From: Thalassospira profundimaris
Lineage (GTDB): Bacteria; Pseudomonadota; Alphaproteobacteria; Rhodospirillales; Thalassospiraceae
Assembly: GCF_003326795.1 (NCBI RefSeq)
Contig: NZ_JPWI01000007.1
Span: 62,001-126,000 of the forward strand
DNA length: 64,000 nt
Reading direction: 5' to 3'
The notes under the pieces were generated by a model. The model was not told the DNA's origin. It did not search any database and worked only from the letters and a program-made list of their open reading frames with translations. This document shows positions 28,787 through 37,978 of the stretch, piece by piece; position 1 is the first letter of the stretch, and the number at the start of each line of letters is the position of its first letter. The translations under genes were made by a program, and so were the position numbers.

Positions 28787-29278
28787 ATGGGCCCGTCAAA
28801 TTACAGCTTCCGACGGGCCACCCCAAATGATCTGCCAATGATTGGCCGCTGGTTACACGTCCCGGAAGTTGTCCGCTGGTGGGGCGACCCGGCCGAACAG
28901 ATTGAACTGATTTCCGAAGATGTCGAACTGCCTGAAATGGCGACCCTGATTGTGTCATACCGCAATCGGCCATTTGCCTTTGTGCAGCATTACGACGCCC
29001 ATCAATGGCCACAAGCCCATTTCGATCCCCTGCCCGAAAACACCCGTTGTCTTGATGCCTTTATCGGGGTGCCCGACATGATGGGATGTGGGCATGGTCA
29101 GATGTTTTTAAAAACGCTGACAAGGATGCTGTTTGAACGCGGCGCGCCAATGATCGGCATTGACCCGGACCCGGAAAACGAACGCGCCATTCGCTGTTAT
29201 GAGGCCATCGGCTTTGTTGCCGGACGCGAATATGAAACCGCCAAGGGGCCGTGCCTTTTAATGACACTGGCCCCCTGA
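28787..29278 (+). CDS. GNAT acetyltransferase similar to aminoglycoside 6'-N-acetyltransferases
   Basis: 163 residues from ATG 28787, three bases after the HMG-CoA lyase stop. The pattern follows AAC(6')-type enzymes: VRWWGDPAEQ near the N-terminus, an acetyl-CoA loop GCGHGQMFLKTL, and DPDPENERAIRCYEAIGF near the C-terminus. Related GNATs also act on siderophore precursors or unknown amines, so resistance activity is not established. Its place at the end of a leucine operon is unexpected. Confidence 0.8.
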   Translation: MGPSNYSFRRATPNDLPMIGRWLHVPEVVRWWGDPAEQIELISEDVELPEMATLIVSYRNRPFAFVQHYDAHQWPQAHFDPLPENTRCLDAFIGVPDMMGCGHGQMFLKTLTRMLFERGAPMIGIDPDPENERAIRCYEAIGFVAGREYETAKGPCLLMTLAP

Positions 29279-29309
29279 CAATCCAATTCAAATTGATCAG
29301 CAATCCTGA

Positions 29310-30980
29310 TCAGGCCGCGCGAACCGAATTCAGGAATTGTTCGACCTTGGTGCGCAGGATTTCGGATTCCTTTGACAGTTCCCCCGCCGCCCCCAGGACC
29401 TGTTCGGCTGCTACACCGGTGGATCCGGCGGCTTCGTTCACACTGACGATGTTTGTCGTGACATCTGATGTACCCACCGATGCTTCCTGAACATTGCGGG
29501 TGATTTCAAGGGTTGCAGCCCCCTGTTCCTCAACGGCACTGGCGATGGCAGATGAAATTTCGCTAATTTCGGCGATGGTGGTCGAAATCGCTGCGATGGC
29601 TGTTACCGCACCCTCTGTTTCATTCTGAATGCCGGTGATCTGCGCAGTTATATCCTCGGTCGCACGTGATGTTGCCGTGGCAAGGTTTTTGACCTCGGCG
29701 GCAACAACCGCAAAGCCCTTGCCAGCATCACCCGCACGGGCGGCTTCAATCGTCGCATTCAGCGCCAGCAGGTTTGTCTGTTCGGCAATGTCACTGATCA
29801 ATCCGACAACATCGCCAATTTTCTGCGCAGCCTCTGCCAGTCCACGGACCTGTGCATTGGTTTTTTCAGCGTCATCAACCGCACGCCCCGCCACCGCGGT
29901 CGATTGGCTAACCTGTTGATTGATCTCGGCAATGGAGGCACTAAGTTGTTCGGTCGCACTGGCAACCGTCTGCACATTGGTCGATGCCTGTTCTGCAGCG
30001 GCGGCAACGATACCTGACTGTCGGCTGGTTTGTTCCGCCGTGCTGCTCATACCGGTTGCCGTTGCCTGCATTTCAGTAGCAGCCGATGCCAGTGTTTTAA
30101 GAACCTCTGAGATATCGGCATCGAACCCGGATGTCAGTTCGCTGATTTTGCGCGCACGTTCTTCGCGCTTACGCGCCGCTTCAACTTCCTGAGCCGCAAG
30201 TTCATCGGCCTTGATCATGTTTTCCTTGAAAACCAGTACGGCCCTGGACATCTCGCCGATTTCATCTCCACGATCCTGACAGGGAATGTCAGCTTGCTTA
30301 TCCCCACCGGCCAGGTCATTCATGGTCGCCGTGATCAGGCGGATTGGCTTTGATATTCCAGCTCCGATCAACCAGGCAGCAAAGCACCCCAGAGCAACAG
30401 CAATCACTGACAATATTGTTGTCAGTAGTTCTGACTGAAGGGCCGCCTTCGTCGCATGTGGCCCCAGTTCATCCTGCTCGGCCTTCACCGAAAGCTTCAG
30501 GTTCTCAAGGTCAGCAGCAATAATTGGTCCAACCCGATCCAGCGTGCCGTTTACAAGATCAATACGGTTCGGATCGTCAGCAGGCATGGACAGGATCCTG
30601 TCAAAGGTCTCTGCATATATTTTGAGATTCTTTTCCGCGTCCTCGACGACTGCCTTGCGTTCCGGCTCCGATAAATGAGCAAAGAGCTCTTCATTAAGTG
30701 CCAGCGTCGATGCAAGACGTTCCTTCACCTTATTGGCGGAAGCCGCACTGCCCGTTAGCAGATAATCTTTGACTGAAACCCGTGCCTCCAGAAGATTAGC
30801 TTGTACACGTCCTGCCTGATTTGATTGCAAGGCAACCTGACGATAACGGACGAAATCGTCGCTGACGCTGGCAATAGACAAAACACCAAGCAAAGCGATA
30901 CCGGCAAGCAAAAGCAATACCATGCCAAAGCCACCGAAAACCTTGGTCGATATTTTAAGATTATTGAATGCCCCGATCAT
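29310..30980 (-). CDS. Methyl-accepting chemotaxis protein
   Basis: 556 residues. Membrane segment 1 (about 13-38), a periplasmic helical-bundle domain, membrane segment 2 (about 188-208, [20 protein letters not shown]), a HAMP domain ([23 protein letters not shown]) and a long cytoplasmic coiled coil. The signalling tip [38 protein letters not shown] is intact and would contact CheA/CheW. No C-terminal CheR-binding pentapeptide is seen. The ligand is unknown. It is a single gene, convergent with the GNAT gene, with a CRP-like site upstream. Confidence 0.95.
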   Translation of the reverse strand: MIGAFNNLKISTKVFGGFGMVLLLLAGIALLGVLSIASVSDDFVRYRQVALQSNQAGRVQANLLEARVSVKDYLLTGSAASANKVKERLASTLALNEELFAHLSEPERKAVVEDAEKNLKIYAETFDRILSMPADDPNRIDLVNGTLDRVGPIIAADLENLKLSVKAEQDELGPHATKAALQSELLTTILSVIAVALGCFAAWLIGAGISKPIRLITATMNDLAGGDKQADIPCQDRGDEIGEMSRAVLVFKENMIKADELAAQEVEAARKREERARKISELTSGFDADISEVLKTLASAATEMQATATGMSSTAEQTSRQSGIVAAAAEQASTNVQTVASATEQLSASIAEINQQVSQSTAVAGRAVDDAEKTNAQVRGLAEAAQKIGDVVGLISDIAEQTNLLALNATIEAARAGDAGKGFAVVAAEVKNLATATSRATEDITAQITGIQNETEGAVTAIAAISTTIAEISEISSAIASAVEEQGAATLEITRNVQEASVGTSDVTTNIVSVNEAAGSTGVAAEQVLGAAGELSKESEILRTKVEQFLNSVRAA

Positions 30981-31063
30981 GAAAAGCCCCCGACAAGCAA
31001 CGTTATCAGAATAAACTTCGATAAGTTGAATATAAGCAGCACCATAGGCCTCGTCACAAAATG

Positions 31064-31079
31064 TGTGACCGATATCACA
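31064..31079. promoter_or_regulatory. CRP/FNR-type site upstream of the chemoreceptor gene
   Basis: TGTGACCGATATCACA matches the CRP consensus TGTGA-N6-TCACA exactly. Its centre is about 91 bases upstream of the chemoreceptor start codon. It overlaps a second dyad, GTCACA-N5-TGTGAC (31053-31069). Confidence 0.6.
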
Positions 31080-31154
31080 ACCGCAGCCTCTGAATTACAC
31101 CAAAGAGCCATCCATCAAACAACACAACAACCAAAGATTGCAGCTCCGCCAATG

Positions 31155-31182
31155 AAAAAGGGCACCAACCTTGGTGCCCTTG
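31155..31182 (-). terminator. Terminator of the sulfite reductase operon
   Basis: A 10-bp stem (AGGGCACCAA/TTGGTGCCCT) followed on the minus strand by five T, 23 bases beyond the DUF934 stop. Confidence 0.85.
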
Positions 31183-31204
31183 ACGTGATACTGGGATCAA
31201 GTGG

Positions 31205-31732
31205 TCAGGAAGCTTTCTGATCCAATGCGACACGACGACGTTCGCGCAGCGACTGTGCTGTCACGCGACCATCGCCAGTCGGCTGGTAATAGACAGACAT
31301 TTCCTTCAGGGCCGCGCGCACCTTGGTCAGGGCTGTTTCCCCATCGACCTTGAGGTCATAGGAATCGAAGCCGCAGCGATGCATATAAAGAATTTGGTCA
31401 CGAAGCACGTCGCCAATCGCGCGAAGCTCCCCCGTAAAGCCCATCCGTTCTCGTAACACACGACCATATGAATAGCCGCGTCCATCCGTGTAGGCGGGGA
31501 AGTTCACCGTGATGATCGACAGGCGATCAAGGTCATCTGCCAGATCTTCGGGCACATCACCGGGATTAAGCTGCACGCCCAAACCACCATTGCGCCCCAA
31601 AAGGTGGTCACGCTCTTCCATGAAGCGTGCCAACGGTACAATCAGGTTTTCATCGCTGGATGGAAGATCGCCCTCGGCACCAACCGTGACCCATTCCTGT
31701 TCGATCACGCTGTCATTCTTAACGATCGCCAT
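31205..31732 (-). CDS. DUF934 family protein linked to sulfite reduction
   Basis: 175 residues from ATG 31732 (MAIVKNDSVI), chosen because a perfect AAGGAGG lies just upstream; a longer frame to 31810 has no such site. DUF934 proteins are found next to sulfite reductase genes and are presumed to help in assimilatory sulfate reduction; the chemistry is unknown. The C-terminal part ILYMHRCGFDSYDL is the conserved block of the family. The start overlaps the 3' end of the reductase gene by 14 bases. Confidence 0.88.
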   Translation of the reverse strand: MAIVKNDSVIEQEWVTVGAEGDLPSSDENLIVPLARFMEERDHLLGRNGGLGVQLNPGDVPEDLADDLDRLSIITVNFPAYTDGRGYSYGRVLRERMGFTGELRAIGDVLRDQILYMHRCGFDSYDLKVDGETALTKVRAALKEMSVYYQPTGDGRVTAQSLRERRRVALDQKAS

Positions 31733-33374
31733 AAAGCACCTCCTTGAACGGGTCCATGCCGACACGACGATAGGTGTCGATGAAACGTTCGCCGCTTTCG
31801 CGGATATCAATATATTTGGTCACCAGACTTTCGATGGCATCAACGACTTCGGCTTCGGAGAAACCGGCACCGGCGATCTTGCCGATCTCGGCATTCTCGC
31901 TGGCATCGCCGCCAAGAGTGATCTGATAGAATTCCTTGCCGCGTTTATCGAGGCCAAGAATACCGATATGCCCCACATGGTGATGCCCGCAGGCATTGAT
32001 GCAGCCAGAAATCTTGATCTTGAGTTCCCCGATATCGTGCTGACGATCCAGATCGCCGAAACGCTCGGAAATACGCTGTGACAGCGGGATAGACCGCGCG
32101 GTTGCCAAGGCGCAGTAATCAAGCCCCGGGCAGGAAATGATATCGGTCACGTAACCGAGGTTTGCCGTACCAAGACCCGCTGCATCAAGTGCAGTCCAAA
32201 GCGCAAACAGATCGGCTTTCTTCACATGCGGCAGAACAAGGTTCTGTTCATGGGTCACGCGGACATCGCCAAAGCTGTATTTTTCCGAAAGATCGGCAAC
32301 CAGTTCCATCTGGCTATCAGTCGCGTCACCCGGAATACCGCCAATCGGTTTCAGCGATACGTTGGCAATCGCATAGCCCGGCTGTTTGTGTTCGATCACA
32401 TTCGAACGCACCCAGTTAAAGAAGCGACGGTTTGCAGCCTTGTGAACTTCAAAATCGGCGTCATCATCAGACAGGGTTTCGAAGGCAGGCGGAGTGAACT
32501 GCGCAATGTAATGTGCAATTTCCTCGTCACTGACACGAAGCGATCCGTCCCTGATCTGTGCCCATTCCTCTTCGACCAGATCGCGGATTTTATCGATACC
32601 TTCCTCGTGAACGAGGATCTTGATCCGTGCCTTGTACTTGTTATCGCGACGGCCAAAACGGTTATAAACGCGCAGGATGGCTTCGAGATACGAGAACAGG
32701 TCGTTCTTGCCGATGAAGTCACGGATGGTCTTGCCAACAAATGGCGTACGGCCCAGGCCACCACCAACGATCACTTCAAAGCCGGTCTCGCCAGCCTCGT
32801 TCTGATGCATGCGAAGGCCGATATCGTGCACCTTCACCGCTGCACGGTCATTGGGCGAACCGGTGACAGCGATTTTGAACTTACGCGGCAGATAGGTGAA
32901 TTCCGGATGGAAGGTCGACCACTGACGGATCAGTTCGCAATAGGGACGCGGATCTTCGATCTCGTCAGCTGCCGCACCGGCATACTGGTCTGTCGTGGTA
33001 TTACGAATGCAGTTGCCCGACGTCTGGATCGCATGCATCTCGACATTGGCAAGATCAAGCAGCGCATCCGGGATTTCATCGAGCTTCGGCCAGTTGTACT
33101 GGATGTTCTGGCGCGTGGTGAAATGGCCATAGCCCTTGTCATATTTACGCGCAATCGAACCAAGCTCACGCAGCTGATCGGCGCGCAGGGTGCCATAGGG
33201 AATGGCCACGCGCAGCATATAGGCGTGCAGCTGAAGATACACACCGTTCATAAGACGCAGCGGGCGGAACTGTTCTTCGGTGATGTCACCGGCCAGACGG
33301 CGTTTTACCTGTTCACGGAACTGCTCGGTGCGTTCCTGAACAAGCTGGCGGTCAAAATCGTCGTAACGATACAT
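31719..33374 (-). CDS. cysI: Siroheme nitrite/sulfite reductase (assimilatory sulfite reductase)
   Basis: 551 residues. Six-electron reductase of the sulfite/nitrite family with two ferredoxin-like halves. The siroheme-[4Fe-4S] ligands are CPGLDYC and CINAC near the C-terminus; the siroheme arginine region is HFTTRQNIQYNWPKL. Its neighbours DUF2849 (upstream) and DUF934 (downstream) point to sulfite rather than nitrite. No cysG, cysH or cysJ is adjacent, so electrons probably come from ferredoxin or an unlinked partner. Confidence 0.9.
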   Translation of the reverse strand: MYRYDDFDRQLVQERTEQFREQVKRRLAGDITEEQFRPLRLMNGVYLQLHAYMLRVAIPYGTLRADQLRELGSIARKYDKGYGHFTTRQNIQYNWPKLDEIPDALLDLANVEMHAIQTSGNCIRNTTTDQYAGAAADEIEDPRPYCELIRQWSTFHPEFTYLPRKFKIAVTGSPNDRAAVKVHDIGLRMHQNEAGETGFEVIVGGGLGRTPFVGKTIRDFIGKNDLFSYLEAILRVYNRFGRRDNKYKARIKILVHEEGIDKIRDLVEEEWAQIRDGSLRVSDEEIAHYIAQFTPPAFETLSDDDADFEVHKAANRRFFNWVRSNVIEHKQPGYAIANVSLKPIGGIPGDATDSQMELVADLSEKYSFGDVRVTHEQNLVLPHVKKADLFALWTALDAAGLGTANLGYVTDIISCPGLDYCALATARSIPLSQRISERFGDLDRQHDIGELKIKISGCINACGHHHVGHIGILGLDKRGKEFYQITLGGDASENAEIGKIAGAGFSEAEVVDAIESLVTKYIDIRESGERFIDTYRRVGMDPFKEVLYGDR

Positions 33375-33385
33375 GGGGTCTCTCC

Positions 33386-33679
33386 TTATACCGCCTGATA
33401 GCCAAGGTCTTCACGGACACTTGGGCCTTTGGTGCGCAGAACTTCGCGGTATTTTGTCGGAACCAGTCCGCCGTCCTGCTGTTCGACATCAATCAGATAC
33501 GGCCCGACGATCACAACGTCGAGCTCAGGGGCGCTTGCCTGGGCAAGGATCGCCTCGGCGGCATCTTTTCCGTCGGCAACGCGGGAATCATTGATGTTCT
33601 CGCTCCAACCACCATCAGCGGTCAGGAACACCACCAACCCGTCACCCAGACGGTTTGCCGTGACAACTTGCAGGGACAT
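33386..33679 (-). CDS. DUF2849 family protein
   Basis: 97 residues, no signal peptide. The N-terminus VVTANRLGDGLVVFLTADGGW is the typical start of DUF2849, a small family encoded beside sulfite reductase in alphaproteobacteria. It is first in the DUF2849-cysI-DUF934 unit, 11 bases before cysI. The biochemical role is unknown; an accessory role in sulfite reduction is inferred from context. Confidence 0.88.
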   Translation of the reverse strand: MSLQVVTANRLGDGLVVFLTADGGWSENINDSRVADGKDAAEAILAQASAPELDVVIVGPYLIDVEQQDGGLVPTKYREVLRTKGPSVREDLGYQAV

Positions 33680-33790
33680 TCGGTTCTCTCAGCCTGTATA
33701 TCTCTCGGGTTTGGTCCTATGGCGGGACCTTTTCTGCACAAGAATTTGTCTGATTAACCTCAAATGGTCAAGTTTTTTTGTTAAATATAC

Positions 33791-33820
33791 TTAATTACAC
33801 AATTTTATGTGTTTAATTAA
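33791..33820. promoter_or_regulatory. AT-rich palindrome between sulfite reductase operon and DUF1489 gene
   Basis: A 30-bp dyad: TTAATTACACA, then eight central bases, then TGTGTTTAATTAA with ten of eleven arm positions paired. It lies in the divergent promoter region about 112 bases upstream of DUF2849 and 89 upstream of DUF1489. The regulator is unknown. Confidence 0.45.
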
Positions 33821-33908
33821 TCCACCCTTGACCCCTGATCGTACTGGTTCTAGGTCAGGACACAGAATATTGCCCCGCGATGAAACGACCTCAAAAGAAG
33901 CCTGAAAA

Positions 33909-34325
33909 ATGCCCCTTCACATCATCAAGCTCAGCGTCGGAACAGAAACACCGGAAGGTTTGCGCGAATGGCAAACATGGTTCCAGTCTGCCTATGGCCG
34001 GGTTTATCACACCACGCGGATGACCCCGAAACGCCGCGACGAGATTCTTGATGGCGGATCGATCTATTGGGTTTTCAAAGGGGCTATACGATGCCGTCAG
34101 CGCGTCATCGACCTGGAAGAGTTCGTCAATGAGGAAGGCACAAAATACTGCCGCATCGTGCTTGATCCCGAACTGATTGAAACCCGTCCCTATCCGCATC
34201 GCGCATTTCAGGGATGGCGCTATCTGACCGCCGACAAATGCCCGCCCGATGACAAGCAGGGGGGCGGCACCGAAACCCTGCCCGACGACATGGCCGATGA
34301 ATTGCGAGATCTTGGTTTGATTTGA
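33909..34325 (+). CDS. DUF1489 family protein
   Basis: 138 residues, soluble. The opening MPLHIIKLSVGTETPEGLREW and the core TRMTPKRRDEILDGGSIYWVFKG are the conserved pattern of DUF1489, a family of unknown function in alphaproteobacteria. It is a single gene, divergent from the sulfite reductase operon and convergent with the LysR gene. Confidence 0.88.
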   Translation: MPLHIIKLSVGTETPEGLREWQTWFQSAYGRVYHTTRMTPKRRDEILDGGSIYWVFKGAIRCRQRVIDLEEFVNEEGTKYCRIVLDPELIETRPYPHRAFQGWRYLTADKCPPDDKQGGGTETLPDDMADELRDLGLI

Positions 34326-34343
34326 TCGCGCCCCTTTCGGCGT

Positions 34344-35285
34344 TCAGACCGGGGCCATGGCCCCGTCATCGTCAATCTCGCGCAGGGTTGCTGCGACTTC
34401 CTGCTTAAGCCAGTTGACAAAGGCCTGCACACGCGGCCGCCGCAGATGTTCTTCCGGATAAACCAGATAATAGGCCCCGTTTGACGCCACGGTTTGTGGA
34501 AAGGGCCGAACAAGATTTCCGGCCTTAAGATCAAGGGCGGCAAGACTTGTCCGCGCCATGCCGATCCCCTGCCCCATCAGTGCTGCCTGAATAACCATGT
34601 CTCCCGAATTAAATCGAAGGCCGCGACTGACATCCACGCCGCTGACGCCAACTCCATCAAGCCAGAATTCCCAGTCTGCGGCATGGGGATGGTCAAGCAC
34701 CGCCGTTGCGTCATGAAGCAGCTGATGGCCCGCAATGTCCTTGGGGGTTTTCAGGCCGGGATTGCTTGCAAGATAGGCCGGGCTGCATACCGGAAACGAT
34801 TCATCGCGCATCAGCATTTCACAATGCAGGTTCGGATATTTGCCATTCCCAAACCGCACGGCAAGATCAATGCCCTCGGTGCGCAAATCAACCATCCGGT
34901 CATCGGCATGAATACGCACATCGATGTCAGGATAGGCTTCACGGAAATATCCCAGTCTGGGCACCAGCCATTTCACGGCAAAACTTTGAAGAACACTGAC
35001 GGTGACCACACCGGTTTCCTCGACCAGCATCAAACGTTCGATTTCATCAGAAATTCGCGAAAAGCCGGCTGTTGTGGCATGGGCCAGCTGTGCTCCTTCC
35101 TCAGTCAGATAGATCTGACGCGGCAAACGGTGAAACAGTTTGAAACCAAGATAATCTTCAAGCTGCCGCACCTGCTGGCTGATCGCGCCCTGCGTCACAA
35201 ACAGCTCCTCGGCCGCTTTGGTAAAGCTGAGATGGCGGGCAGCGGCATCAAAGGCACGCAGGGACTGCAATGGCGGAAGTCGCAT
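34344..35285 (-). CDS. LysR-type regulator of the GcvA group
   Basis: 313 residues. The N-terminal winged helix LRAFDAAARHLSFTKAAEELFVTQGAISQQVRQLE is close to the GcvA subgroup (also AmpR and DsdC relatives), followed by a substrate-binding co-inducer domain. It is divergent from a DUF1127 gene, and an operator candidate of the GcvA type overlaps its own promoter, so it probably regulates itself and that gene. Its physiological target beyond this is not visible; no gcv genes are nearby. Confidence 0.9.
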   Translation of the reverse strand: MRLPPLQSLRAFDAAARHLSFTKAAEELFVTQGAISQQVRQLEDYLGFKLFHRLPRQIYLTEEGAQLAHATTAGFSRISDEIERLMLVEETGVVTVSVLQSFAVKWLVPRLGYFREAYPDIDVRIHADDRMVDLRTEGIDLAVRFGNGKYPNLHCEMLMRDESFPVCSPAYLASNPGLKTPKDIAGHQLLHDATAVLDHPHAADWEFWLDGVGVSGVDVSRGLRFNSGDMVIQAALMGQGIGMARTSLAALDLKAGNLVRPFPQTVASNGAYYLVYPEEHLRRPRVQAFVNWLKQEVAATLREIDDDGAMAPV

Positions 35286-35306
35286 CTGGCTTCTCCGAAT
35301 TCATGA

Positions 35307-35321
35307 ATTAGTTGAACTAAT
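35307..35321. promoter_or_regulatory. GcvA/LysR-type operator between lysR and DUF1127 genes
   Basis: ATTAGTTGAACTAAT is a perfect 15-bp palindrome with the T-N11-A layout, built from two inverted CTAAT units, the core known for E. coli GcvA. It starts 21 bases upstream of the LysR start codon. A further ATTAG is at 35394-35398 near the DUF1127 gene. Confidence 0.65.
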
Positions 35322-35422
35322 CCGATTGATCAGAAATCGTCGTTTGTCATCAACCAAACATATCAGCAATATGGTTTTCACAGCAAACATTGCATTAGCA
35401 ATATTAACTCATGGAGAAGATC

Positions 35423-35686
35423 ATGGCTTACACGGCTTGCCCTGCTCCTGCGTCACGGGAGTCTCACCAGAACGCGCAAAATACGCTTTCAATCGTTGCA
35501 ACCATGCTGCGTCCATCACATCTGACCGCAGCCCTCAACAGCCTCTCAGACCGGTACTCCCGGTTTGTCGAAATCCGCCGTCAACGCAGAACCCTTATGT
35601 CGCTGTCTGACGCACAACTTCTTGATATCGGACTGACGCGCGCCGATGCCGAGGAAGAATACCGGCAGTCTTTCCGGCTGCTTTAA
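35423..35686 (+). CDS. DUF1127 family small protein
   Basis: 87 residues from ATG 35423, preceded by GGAGAAG; the in-frame ATG at 35411 is part of that site. The C-terminal half RQRRTLMSLSDAQLLDIGLTRADAEEEY is the DUF1127 (YjiS-like) motif. Arg-rich DUF1127 proteins in Agrobacterium affect phosphate, carbon and RNA metabolism. The divergent GcvA-type regulator is the likely controller. Confidence 0.88.
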   Translation: MAYTACPAPASRESHQNAQNTLSIVATMLRPSHLTAALNSLSDRYSRFVEIRRQRRTLMSLSDAQLLDIGLTRADAEEEYRQSFRLL

Positions 35687-35772
35687 CACCAGTCGGACCT
35701 GCTGTGCTTCCGCCCCCACGGATTTCACAGTCAGAACAGGTCCGCCCTTCGCGCCACCAGCACAATCCGCCA

Positions 35773-35813
35773 AAACCCGGTTGATCCCCTGATCGACCGG
35801 GTTTCTTTTTTTT
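35773..35813 (+). terminator. Terminator after DUF1127 gene
   Basis: A 14-bp stem AAACCCGGTTGATC/GATCGACCGGGTTT with loop CCCT, followed by eight T after one C. Confidence 0.92.
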
Positions 35814-35926
35814 AGCGATCAGACGATATACGGCCTACCCGGATAAATTGATCCAGTTCATTGCAAGTTACTGCTTTATCGCGCAAACTTTTCAAAGTGG
35901 TCTTCAAGAACTTTGGATTTCCGGAC

Positions 35927-36964
35927 ATGAGTGAGAGCAAAAAAACCCACCAAAAGTCGACGCCATCCTCGAACAGGAATGAATCCGAGCCGGTGCGCGC
36001 AGCAACCCGTCATACAGGCAAAAGCCGTGCTGCCGCCAACAAGACGGCCGCTCTTACCAGGCTTGACAAGGAAACCAAGGATCGATTTTTGCTTGATGCC
36101 GAGAACATGACAATGGACCGCCTTGACGACAAACCATCAAAGGCTGACTTTGTCATCACTGCTCCCAACGGTGATCTCCCGCCTGATATCAGCGCTGATC
36201 CCATGGCACGCGCCAAGAAGATGCCTGGCAAACAATATCTTGAATTGATCGCCCCGCTTCATATCGAACTTCTGAAATTGCAAAACTGGATCAAGGCCGA
36301 AAACCTTAAATCCCTGATCATTTTCGAAGGACGTGACGCCGCCGGAAAAGGTGGCACCATCAAACGGTTCACCGAACACCTGAACCCGCGCGGGGCGCGC
36401 ATTGTCGCTCTTGGCAAACCCAACGACCGGGAACTGACCCAATGGTATTTCCAGCGTTACATTGAACATTTGCCAAGTGGTGGCGAAATGGCGCTGTTTG
36501 ACCGTTCCTGGTACAACCGGGCCATGGTTGAACGGGTGATGGGTTTTTGCAGCATGTTTGATGTCAGCGAATTTCTGCAATCTGTCCCTGAACTTGAAAG
36601 AATGCTGATCCGGTCGAACATCCGCATGACCAAATTCTATTTCTCGGTCAGCAAAAAAGAACAGGCCAAACGGTTCAAACAGCGCAAGAACGATCCGTTG
36701 AAACAATGGAAACTCAGCCCGGTTGATCTGGCATCCCAGAATCTTTGGGACTCCTATACCGAAGCCAAGCGCGACATGTTCTTCCACACATCAACCACCG
36801 ACAGCCCGTGGATCATTGTCAAATCCGACGACAAGAAACGTGCACGCATCAATGCCATGCGATTTTATCTGTCCCAGTTCGACTATCCCGGAAAGCGGCC
36901 AGAAATTCTGGTCTACGACCGGCGCATCATCCATAGCGTCGCCGAAGAGCTTGACGAGGACTAG
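35927..36964 (+). CDS. ppk2: Polyphosphate kinase 2
   Basis: Transfers phosphate between polyphosphate and nucleoside phosphates. 345 residues from ATG 35927; a TTG at 35861 is possible but lacks a ribosome site. A basic Ser/Lys-rich N-terminal tail of about 90 residues precedes one PPK2 domain: Walker A GRDAAGKGGTIKRF, Walker B FDRSWYNRAMVERVMGF, and the lid KKEQAKRFKQRKNDPLKQWK. A single domain of this size fits class I enzymes that make GTP or ATP from diphosphates, but class cannot be proved here. No ppk1 or ppx is adjacent. Confidence 0.92.
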   Translation: MSESKKTHQKSTPSSNRNESEPVRAATRHTGKSRAAANKTAALTRLDKETKDRFLLDAENMTMDRLDDKPSKADFVITAPNGDLPPDISADPMARAKKMPGKQYLELIAPLHIELLKLQNWIKAENLKSLIIFEGRDAAGKGGTIKRFTEHLNPRGARIVALGKPNDRELTQWYFQRYIEHLPSGGEMALFDRSWYNRAMVERVMGFCSMFDVSEFLQSVPELERMLIRSNIRMTKFYFSVSKKEQAKRFKQRKNDPLKQWKLSPVDLASQNLWDSYTEAKRDMFFHTSTTDSPWIIVKSDDKKRARINAMRFYLSQFDYPGKRPEILVYDRRIIHSVAEELDED

Positions 36965-37085
36965 AAGCTATCACGGCCTCTGGTCTTCCAGATCGTGAAA
37001 ACATTGTCGCGGTAACATTTGCCTTCATTGACATTGCCCGCCTCGCAACCTTTACTGGTGACCATCAGTATTTGGGAGGCAAACA

Positions 37086-37955
37086 ATGGCAAAATGTGCA
37101 TTTATCGGTCTGGGTGTCATGGGATACCCGATGGCCGGTCACCTGCAAAAAGCAGGTCATGACGTAACTGTTTATAACCGTACGGCAGCCAAGGCAGAAA
37201 AATGGGTATCCGAATATGGCGGATCATCTGCCGCGACCCCGGCCGAAGCGGTCAAAGGGGCCGAATTCGTCTTTTCCTGCGTTGGCAATGATGACGATCT
37301 GCGCAGTGTCATGCTGGGCGATGGCGGCATGTTTGCCGGCATGGACAAGGGTGCGGTTCTGATCGACAACACCACCGCGTCAGCCGACGTTGCCCGCGAA
37401 CTTTATACCGCGGCAAAGGAAATGGGCATTTCCTTTATCGACGCACCGGTTTCCGGTGGTCAGGCTGGCGCAGAGAACGGAGTTCTGACCGTCATGTGCG
37501 GCGGCGATCAGGCGGCTTTTGACCGAGCTGCCCCGGTTATTGATGCCTTTGCCCGTTCCTGCAAACTGATGGGCGAAAGTGGCGCTGGCCAGCTGACCAA
37601 AATGGTCAACCAGATTTGCATCGCCGGTCTGGTTCAGGGCCTTTCCGAAGGTGTTAATTTCGGTGTGAAAGCCGGTCTTGATATGGAAAAGGTTCTTGAT
37701 GTGATTTCCAAGGGTGCCGCAGGCAGCTGGCAGATGGAAAACCGTGGCAGCACCATGGTTCAGAACAAATTCGACTTCGGCTTTGCCGTTGACTGGATGC
37801 GCAAGGATCTTGGAATTTGCCTTGAAGAATCCAAACGCAATGGCGCACGTCTGCCGGTAACGGCCCTTGTCGATCAGTTCTATGCACAGGTGCAGGAACG
37901 TGGCGGCAATCGCTGGGATACATCAAGCCTGATTGATCTGCTTGCCCGCGGGTAA
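37086..37955 (+). CDS. 3-hydroxyisobutyrate dehydrogenase-family NAD(P) oxidoreductase
   Basis: 289 residues. Beta-hydroxyacid dehydrogenase with the cofactor motif GLGVMGYPMAGHL (8-20), the substrate motif DAPVSGGQAGAENG and the catalytic Lys in GQLTKMVNQ. A good ribosome site (GGGAGG) precedes the ATG. Family members use 3-hydroxyisobutyrate, tartronate semialdehyde or succinic semialdehyde; the sequence alone does not decide. It is a single gene with its own terminator. Confidence 0.88.
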   Translation: MAKCAFIGLGVMGYPMAGHLQKAGHDVTVYNRTAAKAEKWVSEYGGSSAATPAEAVKGAEFVFSCVGNDDDLRSVMLGDGGMFAGMDKGAVLIDNTTASADVARELYTAAKEMGISFIDAPVSGGQAGAENGVLTVMCGGDQAAFDRAAPVIDAFARSCKLMGESGAGQLTKMVNQICIAGLVQGLSEGVNFGVKAGLDMEKVLDVISKGAAGSWQMENRGSTMVQNKFDFGFAVDWMRKDLGICLEESKRNGARLPVTALVDQFYAQVQERGGNRWDTSSLIDLLARG

Positions 37956-37978
37956 TCATATCGACATAGCCAAAAACA

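Noticed and set aside
29294..29312. TGATCAG-N5-CTGATCA dyad at the end of the chemoreceptor gene
   Set aside because: Overlaps the stop codon between convergent genes; a 7-bp stem without a T-run is a weak terminator at best, and it is not in a promoter.
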